From NCBI GenBank assembly GCA_964453155.1, contig CAYVQU010000021.1:1-43622 (forward strand): 43,622 nucleotides of DNA, written 5' to 3'. Below the pieces are notes generated by a model. It worked only from the letters and a program-made list of their open reading frames with translations, was not told the origin of the DNA and made no database searches. Source of the stretch: CAYVQU01 sp964453155. GTDB lineage: Bacteria > Chloroflexota > Anaerolineae > Anaerolineales > UBA11858. Position numbers and translations under genes: made by a program. The first letter of the stretch is position 1. Every line of letters begins with the position of its first letter. This document shows, in pieces, positions 17,824-24,915 of the stretch.

Positions 17824-17851
17824 TTGACATTCCTTCCGGCTGGCTTATAAT
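17824..17851 (+). promoter_or_regulatory. Consensus sigma-70-type promoter for the ROK gene
   Basis: TTGACA at 17824-17829 and TATAAT at 17846-17851 are both perfect consensus boxes with a 16-nt spacer. Transcription would start near 17858, about 105 nt before the ROK start codon, just where a dyad begins at 17856. Confidence 0.75.
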
Positions 17852-17855
17852 TAAT

Positions 17856-17920
17856 TTGTCAAAATGAAAAAATAAGTACTGAATGATTTGTACTTGAGAC
17901 GAAATTATTTCATTTTACAA
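17856..17920. promoter_or_regulatory. Dyad in the leader of the ROK gene, possible operator
   Basis: TTGTCAAAATGAAA (17856-17869) is inverted at 17908-17920 as TTTCATTTTACAA with one base missing. The core GTCAAAATGA recurs inverted in the transaldolase promoter region at 24797-24806, which suggests a shared regulator site. AGTAC and GTACT form a smaller dyad between the arms. Confidence 0.4.
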
Positions 17921-17962
17921 CCCAGACAGAATTTTCCGGCGTGAAATTATCAGGAGTGACCT

Positions 17963-19213
17963 ATGAAAACCCCCTCCTTCTTGGGAAGTAATATCACCAG
18001 AGTTAAGGCTCATAATTTGAAGGCGATTTTGTTGAGCCTGTTACATACGGAGAAGATTTCACGCGTCGAATTGGCTCGGCAAACGTCCCTGTCAACCACG
18101 ACCATCACCAATCTCACCGGTGAGCTGCTAGGTCAGGGAATTATTGTTGAAGAAGAGAGTGTCCCCGTGGCAGGTACCCGGCGCAGCATCGGTCGGCCGC
18201 GCACCATGTTACGGCTGGTGCCGGATGCGCGCTATGCCGTCGGAATCCATATTGGGATTGGGCTTTACCGGGTGGCTGTCGCCAACCTGCATGCCAAAAT
18301 TGTCCACAACAATATGGCTTATTTTGATTTAGACACCCCTCCAGAAATCATCCTGGCTCAAATTGCAGATTTAGTCCAGACGACGATTGTTGAGAGCAAA
18401 GTCGATGTTGAGCGCATCATCGGGGTGGGGGTGGGTGCTTCGGGATTGGTCAATTTCGAGACGGGTACCAATGTTTTTGGCCCGCGCTTGGGATGGCGGG
18501 ATATCGCCATTGGTCAAATCCTTGAGAATGCGCTGGGTTTACCTGTTTGTGTGGACAATAATGTCCGCACGATGGCGCTGGCGGAGGCATTCTTTGGGGC
18601 CGGACAGGGGGTAAGCAGCCTGGCCTTCGTTTATGGCCGAGTTGGGGTCGGCTCCGGATTTGTTATGAATGGAGAGATTTTCCGGGGGAGTGGGGCCGGG
18701 GCTGGGGAAATTGGTCATATCGTTATGCGGGGTGAGAGCGGTGAGAAATGTAATTGCGGGAGTACAGGTTGTCTGGAAACACTTGTATCCGAGGCTGTAC
18801 TTATCAAACAAGCTCAAAAACTCGCTGCAGAGCAGCCCACCGGGGCCCTGGCTCAAGCTCTCCAGGCTGATCCAGATGCGAAAGTTATCGACAAGGTTTT
18901 TGAAGTTGCTTGTGCGGATGACGAACCGACGAAGAAGTTGATTGTCGATTTGGCGAAAAACTTGGGCACCGCCCTCTCGAATCTCGTCAACATGCTCAAC
19001 CCCGAATTGATCATTTTGGGTGGTATGTTTTCTCAGGGTTGTGAGATCATATTACCTGTCGCCGAAGAAACGATGCGCGCTACCGCCTTTGCGGGGTTGG
19101 GCGCAACCGTCCGGATACAAACGACCTCATTTGGCTGGCAGGCCGGGGTGACTGGCGCCGCGGCGCTGGCATTGACAACTTATTTTTATCAAAATACGAA
19201 GGAAGAAGAATAG
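17963..19213 (+). CDS. ROK-family transcriptional regulator
   Basis: The 416-residue protein has an N-terminal winged helix-turn-helix (about residues 15-65, SRVELARQTSLSTTTITNLTGELL) fused to a ROK sugar-kinase-like domain. The ATP-like motif GVGVGASGLVNFETG, the DNNVRTMALAEAFFGAG segment, and the zinc/ROK signature CNCGSTGCLETLVSE near residue 270 are all present. NagC/XylR-type ROK repressors bind a sugar or sugar derivative as inducer. It is followed after 3 nt by the isomerase gene and opens the catabolic island, so it probably controls the island. CAGGAG precedes the start. Confidence 0.92.
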   Translation: MKTPSFLGSNITRVKAHNLKAILLSLLHTEKISRVELARQTSLSTTTITNLTGELLGQGIIVEEESVPVAGTRRSIGRPRTMLRLVPDARYAVGIHIGIGLYRVAVANLHAKIVHNNMAYFDLDTPPEIILAQIADLVQTTIVESKVDVERIIGVGVGASGLVNFETGTNVFGPRLGWRDIAIGQILENALGLPVCVDNNVRTMALAEAFFGAGQGVSSLAFVYGRVGVGSGFVMNGEIFRGSGAGAGEIGHIVMRGESGEKCNCGSTGCLETLVSEAVLIKQAQKLAAEQPTGALAQALQADPDAKVIDKVFEVACADDEPTKKLIVDLAKNLGTALSNLVNMLNPELIILGGMFSQGCEIILPVAEETMRATAFAGLGATVRIQTTSFGWQAGVTGAAALALTTYFYQNTKEEE

Positions 19214-19216
19214 AAA

Positions 19217-20566
19217 ATGGCAAATTTACGGATCGCATTTGCACCGCTGGCGCGCACCACTTTTGATATTCCCTTGGCTGAGGAGGTTACCGGAGCCGCC
19301 CGAGAATATCTCCAATCGGCAGGGTTAAGTTTGATCGAGCCAAAAGAACTCATCACCGATATGCAAGCGGCCCAATGGTTTGCGGCCGAATTGGTGGAAG
19401 ATCCGCCCGATTTGTTGCTGATCTTCCAGTCCACATTTGCTGACAGTACGATGGTGATGGCCCTGGTCGAAGCGGTGGATGCCCCTGTTTTTCTGTGGGC
19501 GGTACCTGAAGACCACACCGGCGGAAGGCTACGGTTGAATTCGTTTTGCGGCATCAACCTTGGTGGTCATGCGCTGACCCGCGCCGGACACCGCTATGGT
19601 TACGTTTTTGCCTCCCCAGGTGATTCTAAGGTCATGGAAAATCTGCTGCCCCTAGCGCAAGCCGGGCATGCCCGGAATGTGTTGCGGAAATCGAAGTTAG
19701 GACGGGTTGGAGACAATCCCGATGGTTTTGAAACCTGCTTGCTCGATCCTGATGTCATCAAAGAGAAATTCGGGGTGGATGTCGTTCAATTTAAATTGGA
19801 AACTGATATTTTCCCGCCGGCCAAAAAAGCGGATCCGGGAAAAATTGATGAAATTTATGCAGATTTGGAGGGACGGGTGGCTGGTCTCGGTGAATTAGAT
19901 GCTGACTCAACCCGTAAGTCCCTCGGCGTCTATACCACACTCAAAGATTTAGCCGAGAAAGAAAACCTCGGCGGCTTCTCTGTTCGTTGCTGGCCTGAAT
20001 TCTTTACCGAGTTGGGCTGCGCGGCCTGCGGGGCGATGTCGATGCTCAGTGATGAGTTGACCCCCTGTAGTTGCGAAGCTGATGTCAATGGAACGATTAC
20101 CCAAATGTTGTTGCAAGCCATCAGCGGGGAGCAGGCTTTCGGCACCGACCTGGTTTCCATCGACAACGAGCGCGACGCGGTTGTTGTCTGGCATTGCGGG
20201 CTGGCCCCACTCTCGATGGCTGATCCTGATGAGCAGCTTGGTGTGACGATTCACTCCAATCGGAAATTGCCGTTGTTGTTTGAATTCACCCTCAAATCCG
20301 GCCGGGTTACGATTGCCAGATTGACTGAATCATCGGGCGAATATCGCCTTGTCGTTGGCAGCGGTGAAGTGGTCCGCGGCCCAAAGAGTTTCTCAGGTAC
20401 CTCGGGTTTGATCAAGTTTGACAGCCCGGCTGCGGACGTATTGGATGTGATCTTGCAGGAAGGTTTGGAACATCACATCTCTGTGACCTATGGCGATCAC
20501 GTCCCCGCCCTACTGGCCTTTGCCGAAATGTTGGATTTGCCAGTATTGCATCTGAACGAGATGTAA
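19217..20566 (+). CDS. L-fucose/L-arabinose isomerase-like protein, candidate sulfoquinovose isomerase
   Basis: The 449-residue protein is related to the L-fucose isomerase-like group (shorter than FucI itself). The N-terminal half is Rossmann-like (LLLIFQSTFADSTMVMALVEAVDAPVFLWAVPE). The C-terminal part keeps the acidic residue of CWPEFFTELGCAACGAMS and the histidines of VVWHCGLAPLS and HHISVTYGDHVPAL that bind the divalent metal in such isomerases. These enzymes interconvert aldoses and ketoses. Given the downstream transaldolase and sulfo-lyase-like genes, I propose it converts sulfoquinovose to 6-deoxy-6-sulfofructose. The family call is firm, the substrate is inference. It is co-transcribed with the ROK gene and ends at a strong terminator. 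Confidence 0.75.
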   Translation: MANLRIAFAPLARTTFDIPLAEEVTGAAREYLQSAGLSLIEPKELITDMQAAQWFAAELVEDPPDLLLIFQSTFADSTMVMALVEAVDAPVFLWAVPEDHTGGRLRLNSFCGINLGGHALTRAGHRYGYVFASPGDSKVMENLLPLAQAGHARNVLRKSKLGRVGDNPDGFETCLLDPDVIKEKFGVDVVQFKLETDIFPPAKKADPGKIDEIYADLEGRVAGLGELDADSTRKSLGVYTTLKDLAEKENLGGFSVRCWPEFFTELGCAACGAMSMLSDELTPCSCEADVNGTITQMLLQAISGEQAFGTDLVSIDNERDAVVVWHCGLAPLSMADPDEQLGVTIHSNRKLPLLFEFTLKSGRVTIARLTESSGEYRLVVGSGEVVRGPKSFSGTSGLIKFDSPAADVLDVILQEGLEHHISVTYGDHVPALLAFAEMLDLPVLHLNEM

Positions 20567-20585
20567 TTGTCTCGAACATAGCGAC

Positions 20586-20622
20586 AACTCGCTCCGCCGG
20601 TTTTTGGTGGAGCGAGTTTTTT
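20586..20622 (+). terminator. Rho-independent terminator after the isomerase gene
   Basis: AACTCGCTCCGCC (20586-20598) pairs with GGTGGAGCGAGTT (20606-20618) with one G-U, a 7-nt loop, and a T-run after it. It ends the ROK-isomerase transcript. Confidence 0.85.
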
Positions 20623-20675
20623 AGTGCCAAGTCCCAGGATGGATATTCGGAATGAACCGATAGCGAGGTAGTGAT

Positions 20676-20885
20676 ATGAACCAGCAAAATTCAAAAGAGG
20701 CATTAATTCTTGAAATGTTGACCACCCAGGCAGGTTTATGTCAGAATGATCCGGTTTATCGTCAGGATATTGAGGAGCTTGGGGGGCATCTAAACGTCAA
20801 TTGGGACTTTTGTGGAACGAAAGCTTATCAGACATTCAAATCAGATGAGTGTATCATCGATGTAACCCCCCAAACCATCAGATGA
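20676..20885 (+). CDS. Hypothetical small protein (69 residues)
   Basis: An ORF with a plausible ribosome-binding site (GAGG about 8 nt upstream) between two strong terminators. The protein begins MNQQNSKEALILEML, has no transmembrane segment and two Cys residues (in GLCQND and DFCGTK), and resembles no family I can name. It might be a real small gene of the island or a remnant of a larger one. Its isolation as a single transcription unit without an evident promoter leaves it uncertain. Confidence 0.4.
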   Translation: MNQQNSKEALILEMLTTQAGLCQNDPVYRQDIEELGGHLNVNWDFCGTKAYQTFKSDECIIDVTPQTIR

Positions 20886-20901
20886 TTGCTGTTGATGAAA
20901 T

Positions 20902-20943
20902 AAAAAAAGAGTGGTTCCCAAACCGGGAACCACTCTTTTTTAT
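20902..20943. terminator. Bidirectional terminator between convergent genes
   Basis: AGAGTGGTTCCC with GGGAACCACTCT around a 5-nt loop, flanked by A7 on the left and T6 on the right. It serves both the small rightward ORF and the leftward transporter operon. Confidence 0.9.
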
Positions 20944-20958
20944 AAGGAGACTTTTAAT

Positions 20959-21855
20959 TTAGCGACCGCCAAATCCAGTCATCGCGATACCCTGAACGAA
21001 GAATCGTTGGGCGAAAACGAAGAGCAGGAAGACGGGTGTTAGCATCATGGTGCTGGCGGCAAAAACCAGCTCCCAGTTCGAAGCGTAGGATGAGTTCAAG
21101 CCGCGTACACCGAGTGCCAAGGTCCAATTGTCCAGGCTGTTCAGATAGATCAGCGGCCCCATGAAGTCGTTATAGTGCTGTAGCAAGGCAAACACGGCAA
21201 TCGTTGCCAGAACCGGTTTGGAGAGCGGCAAGATGACCTGGGCGATGATTTGTATCCGGCTGGCGCCGTCGATCAGCGCGGCTTCCTCTAGCTCGATGGG
21301 CAGCCCTTTCAAAAACTGGACTGCCAAAAATACATAGAGGGCCGATACCCCTGTCCAGTAGGGCACAATAAGCGGCAAGAAGGTATCGATCCAGCCAAAT
21401 GAACGGAACATGATGAAGCGCGGCACCAGTGTCACAACATCGGGGAGCATCATGGTTGAGATCAAAACTCCAAAAAAGATGTTTTTGCCAGGCCAATTTA
21501 AGCGCGCAAAGCTGTAGGCGACCACCATTGAGGAGGCTAAAGTTCCTAAAACGGCGAACCCAGTCACAATTGCGGTGTTAATGGCAAATTTTCCAAAGGG
21601 TAGATGTTCAAAGACTTTGGCGAAGTTGCGCCATTCGGGTTGTTCGGGTACCCACACAATGGGGTGGGCAAATACCTCGGTGGAGGCTTTCAGAGATGAT
21701 GAGATCATCCAAATCGTCGGAATCAAAAATGTGATTACCCAAACCGTCATGACAATCTGCAAAACGATCAAACCTGTTTTTTCCCAGAATTGTTTGCGGC
21801 TAACGGGTTTCTTTTCCGTGTGAGCTGAGGGTGTTTGAAGTGTAGTTTCAGTCAT
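20959..21855 (-). CDS. Sugar ABC transporter permease (MalG family)
   Basis: A 298-residue permease. I start at the ATG at 21855, behind GGAGGAAAAC, rather than the upstream start at 21867. Six transmembrane helices are visible, beginning GLIVLQIVMTVWVITFLIPTIWMISSSLK. The EAA loop LEEAALIDGASRIQIIAQVILPLSKPVL is characteristic of carbohydrate-uptake-1 permeases. It lies 14 nt after the partner permease. No ATPase gene accompanies the set, so the system must borrow a shared sugar ATPase (MsmX/UgpC type) encoded elsewhere. It probably imports the sugar that this island degrades. Confidence 0.92.
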   Translation of the reverse strand: MTETTLQTPSAHTEKKPVSRKQFWEKTGLIVLQIVMTVWVITFLIPTIWMISSSLKASTEVFAHPIVWVPEQPEWRNFAKVFEHLPFGKFAINTAIVTGFAVLGTLASSMVVAYSFARLNWPGKNIFFGVLISTMMLPDVVTLVPRFIMFRSFGWIDTFLPLIVPYWTGVSALYVFLAVQFLKGLPIELEEAALIDGASRIQIIAQVILPLSKPVLATIAVFALLQHYNDFMGPLIYLNSLDNWTLALGVRGLNSSYASNWELVFAASTMMLTPVFLLFVFAQRFFVQGIAMTGFGGR

Positions 21856-21869
21856 GTTTTCCTCCACGC

Positions 21870-22787
21870 TTAGTCAGACTCGTAGTAAACCCATTTGCGA
21901 GAGATCACAAATTGGGCAATTGTGAAGCCGACCACAATAACGAAGAATTCCCATGATAGGGCGGCGGCATAACCGACATTGAAATATTCAAACCCTTGGC
22001 GGTAGATGTTGAGTACCGCAAACAGGGTCGCGTTTTGAGGACCGCCATCCGTCATGATCATCGCGGGGACAAAACTCTGGAAGGAGTTGATGATGGCCAT
22101 AACCATATTATAGAAAATCAAGGGGGTCATCATCGGGATCGTGATGGCGCGCATCCGACGCCAAAATCCGGCCCCGTCCAGACTGGCGGCTTCATAGAGC
22201 GAATCGGGGATGTTTCCCAATCCAGCAATGAAGATCACCATCTGACGGCCGATCATCCAAAAAGACATGAAGATGAAGGCTGGTTTGGCCAAGGCAACCT
22301 CTTGCAGCCAGGCGATATCGCTGGGCAAACCCAAACGTCCCATGAAGTCGTTTAGAATACCAAACTCGGGGTGGAAGATGCGCTGCCAGACGACCGAAGT
22401 GGCCACAATAGGAACGATGAAGGGCATATAAAAACCAGCTCGATAGAAATCGCGGAATTTGAGTTTTTGGCTCAGCGCATAGGCGATGGTGAATGCAATC
22501 ACCAACTGAATTGGCACCGCCAGGAAGGAGTAGAAAGCACTGTTATAGAGGCTGAGATTGGCGGTTGGGTTCGTAAATACTTTGACGAAATTTTCAAGCC
22601 CCACAAATTTTGGCTGGCCCAGTAGGTTCCACTTGTGGAATGATAGCCAGATTGAGTATGCCATCGGGTAGGCCGTAAACACAAAAAATCCGACTATGAA
22701 GGGCGAGGCTAAAAGATAACCTTGCATCCATTCCTTCATGATTCGGACCGATGGTAATTGTCGTTTTGTAGCTGGGAGGGTTGTCAT
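21870..22787 (-). CDS. Sugar ABC transporter permease (MalF family)
   Basis: A 305-residue permease with a short cytoplasmic N-terminus, a first helix LLASPFIVGFFVFTAYPMAYSIW typical of MalF/UgpA-like proteins, and an EAA loop LYEAASLDGAGFWRRMRAITIPMMTPL at about residue 200. GGAAGG lies 5 nt upstream of the start. It forms the channel with the downstream MalG-like protein. It is separated from the binding-protein gene by about 206 nt containing two hairpins, an arrangement that lets the binding protein be made in excess. Confidence 0.92.
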   Translation of the reverse strand: MTTLPATKRQLPSVRIMKEWMQGYLLASPFIVGFFVFTAYPMAYSIWLSFHKWNLLGQPKFVGLENFVKVFTNPTANLSLYNSAFYSFLAVPIQLVIAFTIAYALSQKLKFRDFYRAGFYMPFIVPIVATSVVWQRIFHPEFGILNDFMGRLGLPSDIAWLQEVALAKPAFIFMSFWMIGRQMVIFIAGLGNIPDSLYEAASLDGAGFWRRMRAITIPMMTPLIFYNMVMAIINSFQSFVPAMIMTDGGPQNATLFAVLNIYRQGFEYFNVGYAAALSWEFFVIVVGFTIAQFVISRKWVYYESD

Positions 22788-22842
22788 ACTGCCTTCCTTT
22801 CTACTGTTTGATTTTAAATCTATTGGAAAAAATTTTTTCTAC

Positions 22843-22891
22843 AAGGAAACCAGGAAGGCATGAAAAATTTTCCTGATTTCCTGGCTTCCTT
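22843..22891 (-). other. Intercistronic hairpin 1 of the sugar transporter operon
   Basis: AAGGAAACCAGGAA (22843-22856) pairs with TTCCTGGCTTCCTT (22878-22891) with one mismatch and a 21-nt loop. It is just upstream of the MalF-like gene and may modulate its translation or mRNA decay. Confidence 0.5.
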
Positions 22892-22933
22892 ATAAATTGT
22901 ACAGAGATGTTACCTTTTATCGTGCTTTGAGAA

Positions 22934-22971
22934 ATTGGGCCTGCTACACATTTCTGGATAGCAGGCCCAAT
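22934..22971 (-). terminator. Intercistronic hairpin 2, after the binding-protein gene
   Basis: A perfect 13-bp stem (ATTGGGCCTGCTA with TAGCAGGCCCAAT, 12-nt loop) 23 nt past the binding-protein stop. It is a partial terminator or mRNA 3'-end stabiliser, since downstream permease genes follow in the same direction. Confidence 0.65.
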
Positions 22972-22993
22972 ACTTAAACTTTCGATGTGCAGC

Positions 22994-24382
22994 TTAGCTG
23001 TTCAGTTCGTCGAGGAGGCCCTGAACACAGGCGTCCAGTTCAGGCAGAACTTCAGCGGCTGTCTTGTCACCAGTGACCATCGGGTCCCAGGCGATCGGTT
23101 TGGCACATTCGTTCCAGATGCTGGCCCGGCTGATGCCAATCACGTCGACTTCGAGGTTATTGGCGATCTTCAACCATTGGTCACCCATATCGACGCCGAA
23201 TTTCTCCTTGATGGTCGGGAGCCAGAAGCTCTCGATCAGCGCGGGGTTGTTGGGGATGCGGCCGGTCTCTTGGGCGAAGACTTTGTTACCTTCTTCGTCA
23301 CCCATGAATTTGGCGAAGCTCCAGCCGGCTTCCACGTTGTCGCTGGCGGGAACTACGACACCTTCGGCCCAACCGCGGTGCTTGCGGGAGTCATCTTTGA
23401 ACTTCGGCATCATCACGCAGTCGAAGTCGATGGCTTTGCCGCTCTCGCGGAGTTCGGGGTTGTCCAGTCGGCCGAAGAACCAGGGGCCTTCGTACTTCAT
23501 AGCCACATTGCCGGTGTCAATGGTGTTCGAACCGCCTTCCAAGTCGGCCGGGGTCGGGGAGACTTTGGTGTCGCCATTGAAGACGTCGGAAACCATCAAT
23601 TGCAAGATTTCGGCAATTTCGGGCTGGTTGAACTGGGCTTTGGTGGGATCGATCAAAGAGTCGAACTCGCGGGTGCCGGAGCTCATAATCCAGTGGATGT
23701 CACGGGCGTAGGAGTTGTTGGCTTGGTAGCCAAATTTCTTGGTGTCGCCGCTGAGATCGGTCAACTTCATGGCGGTGTCCAGGAATTCTTCTACGGTCCA
23801 GTCTTCGGTCGGGTAGGGCAGGCCTGCCTCATCGAAGTGGCTCTTGACGTAGAACATCAACATCATACCGATCTGCAAGGGGATCAGGTAGGTTTTGCCG
23901 TCACGAACTGTGCTGTCGGTGATCGCTTTGATGTCAGGGTAGGCGGCGGTGAAATTCTCGAGTTTGATGAAGTCATCGAGGGGGGCCAGAACACTGTCAT
24001 CGGCAAATGGCTGCCATTCCCAGCCTTGGGCGGAGGCCACATGCGGGGTCTCGCCGCCGGCGACCATGGTGCGGAGTTTAGCATAGAAATTGCCGCCACC
24101 GGGATCGGGGACATGGGTAATGTTGACGGTGACGTTGGGATTGCGTTCGGTGTACATGTCACCCAAAATGCCCCAAACGGGGACGTCAACGATGTCGCCC
24201 CAGGCCAGGAAGTTAATTTCTACTGGCTCATCGGCAGGGGCTTCATCTACAACTGCGGGTTCTTCGCCGGCGGGGGCCGGTTCATCTGCAGGGGCTGCAC
24301 AGCTGGCTAGCGCGACGGCCGCGCCACCGGTGGCACCCAGTTTCAAAAAGTCACGCCGAGAAAATTTTCGTTTGTTCTCCAT
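22994..24382 (-). CDS. Sugar-binding lipoprotein of an ABC transporter (SBP family 1)
   Basis: A 462-residue extracytoplasmic binding protein. The N-terminus carries a twin-arginine motif (FSRRDFLKLG, Arg9-Arg10), a hydrophobic stretch and a lipobox ending in Cys28, so it is exported folded and lipid-anchored. An Ala/Pro/Glu-rich linker follows to about residue 55. The mature fold is that of family-1 sugar-binding proteins (VTVNITHVPDPGGGNFYAKLRTMVAGGETPHVAS; later GNVAMKYEGPWFFGRL). It is the first gene of the leftward transporter operon and faces the rightward catabolic genes across a 533-nt regulatory region. Confidence 0.92.
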   Translation of the reverse strand: MENKRKFSRRDFLKLGATGGAAVALASCAAPADEPAPAGEEPAVVDEAPADEPVEINFLAWGDIVDVPVWGILGDMYTERNPNVTVNITHVPDPGGGNFYAKLRTMVAGGETPHVASAQGWEWQPFADDSVLAPLDDFIKLENFTAAYPDIKAITDSTVRDGKTYLIPLQIGMMLMFYVKSHFDEAGLPYPTEDWTVEEFLDTAMKLTDLSGDTKKFGYQANNSYARDIHWIMSSGTREFDSLIDPTKAQFNQPEIAEILQLMVSDVFNGDTKVSPTPADLEGGSNTIDTGNVAMKYEGPWFFGRLDNPELRESGKAIDFDCVMMPKFKDDSRKHRGWAEGVVVPASDNVEAGWSFAKFMGDEEGNKVFAQETGRIPNNPALIESFWLPTIKEKFGVDMGDQWLKIANNLEVDVIGISRASIWNECAKPIAWDPMVTGDKTAAEVLPELDACVQGLLDELNS

Positions 24383-24627
24383 AAGATTTCCTTCTCCATC
24401 TAAAAATTTGGTCTAAATAAATGGGTTTGCGGAGACTGATTGCTCCATATGCATACTAAGATTGATATATCAGTAACAGCACCTCCTTAAAAACATTGTA
24501 CAACAAATTTGAAAATTTTTCATGCAAAAAGCCTGAGGAGATTCCAACGGGCAAAAACGGCATAACCGCTGCATGGTCGCCACAGGTAATGGCAAAAATA
24601 TGGGGTGTTGATGCAGATTTTGGTCCT
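24383..24627. promoter_or_regulatory. Divergent intergenic region, transporter side
   Basis: The region must hold the promoter of the leftward binding-protein gene. I see no clear consensus boxes for it. An ORF at 24496-24744 on the plus strand has no ribosome-binding site or family and crosses element D, so I leave it out. Confidence 0.45.
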
Positions 24628-24717
24628 CAACTTAGTATCAAAATCACGCTCAAACCAAAACTACTAAGTTGTGCGGAAGGTCAAGTTGATCATAAATTCA
24701 AGGAGAAACTGCATAAC
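24628..24717 (+). repeat. Tandem double-hairpin element, copy D
   Basis: First hairpin: CAACTTAGTA (24628-24637) with TACTAAGTTG (24662-24671), 10 of 10 pairs, loop 24 nt containing AATCACGCTCAAACC. Second: GTTGTGCGG (24668-24676) with CTGCATAAC (24709-24717), nine pairs of which two are G-U, loop 32 nt. The two stems share 24668-24671, so in this copy they compete. Confidence 0.6.
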
Positions 24718-24736
24718 ACCGAATTAATAAACCAAT

Positions 24737-24765
24737 TTGATTAAATAATTATTGTATATTATAAT
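24737..24765 (+). promoter_or_regulatory. Sigma-70-type promoter for the transaldolase gene
   Basis: TTGATT at 24737-24742 and a perfect TATAAT at 24760-24765 with a 17-nt spacer give a likely start near 24772 and a leader of about 145 nt before the transaldolase. A TCATTTTGAC site at 24797-24806 (core of the ROK-leader dyad, inverted) lies downstream of the start. Confidence 0.65.
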
Positions 24766-24861
24766 GCATTCAACTTCGCCGTCAAGTAAACAAACGTCAT
24801 TTTGACTGATTTTTTATCATTTCGGTGCAGTTTCAAAATAACCAACCTCATATTTTCACCA

Positions 24862-24889
24862 GAACGCGGTTTCATTTGAAACCGCGTTC
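24862..24889. promoter_or_regulatory. Near-perfect palindrome before the transaldolase gene
   Basis: Arms GAACGCGGTTTCA and TGAAACCGCGTTC (13 bp) flank only two T's. It ends 15 nt before the Shine-Dalgarno site (CAGGAG). It is either an operator for a dimeric regulator or a leader hairpin; there is no T-run, so it is not an ordinary terminator. Confidence 0.6.
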
Positions 24890-24915
24890 ATAGCACAACC
24901 CTACAGGAGAATCTG

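Noticed and set aside
22985..24310. A 441-residue plus-strand open frame opposite the sugar-binding protein
   Set aside because: It is antisense to a convincing lipoprotein gene, its composition is that of a shadow frame, and it has no recognisable family.
24496..24744. An 82-residue ORF in the divergent regulatory region
   Set aside because: No ribosome-binding site, crosses element D and the -35 box of the transaldolase promoter.
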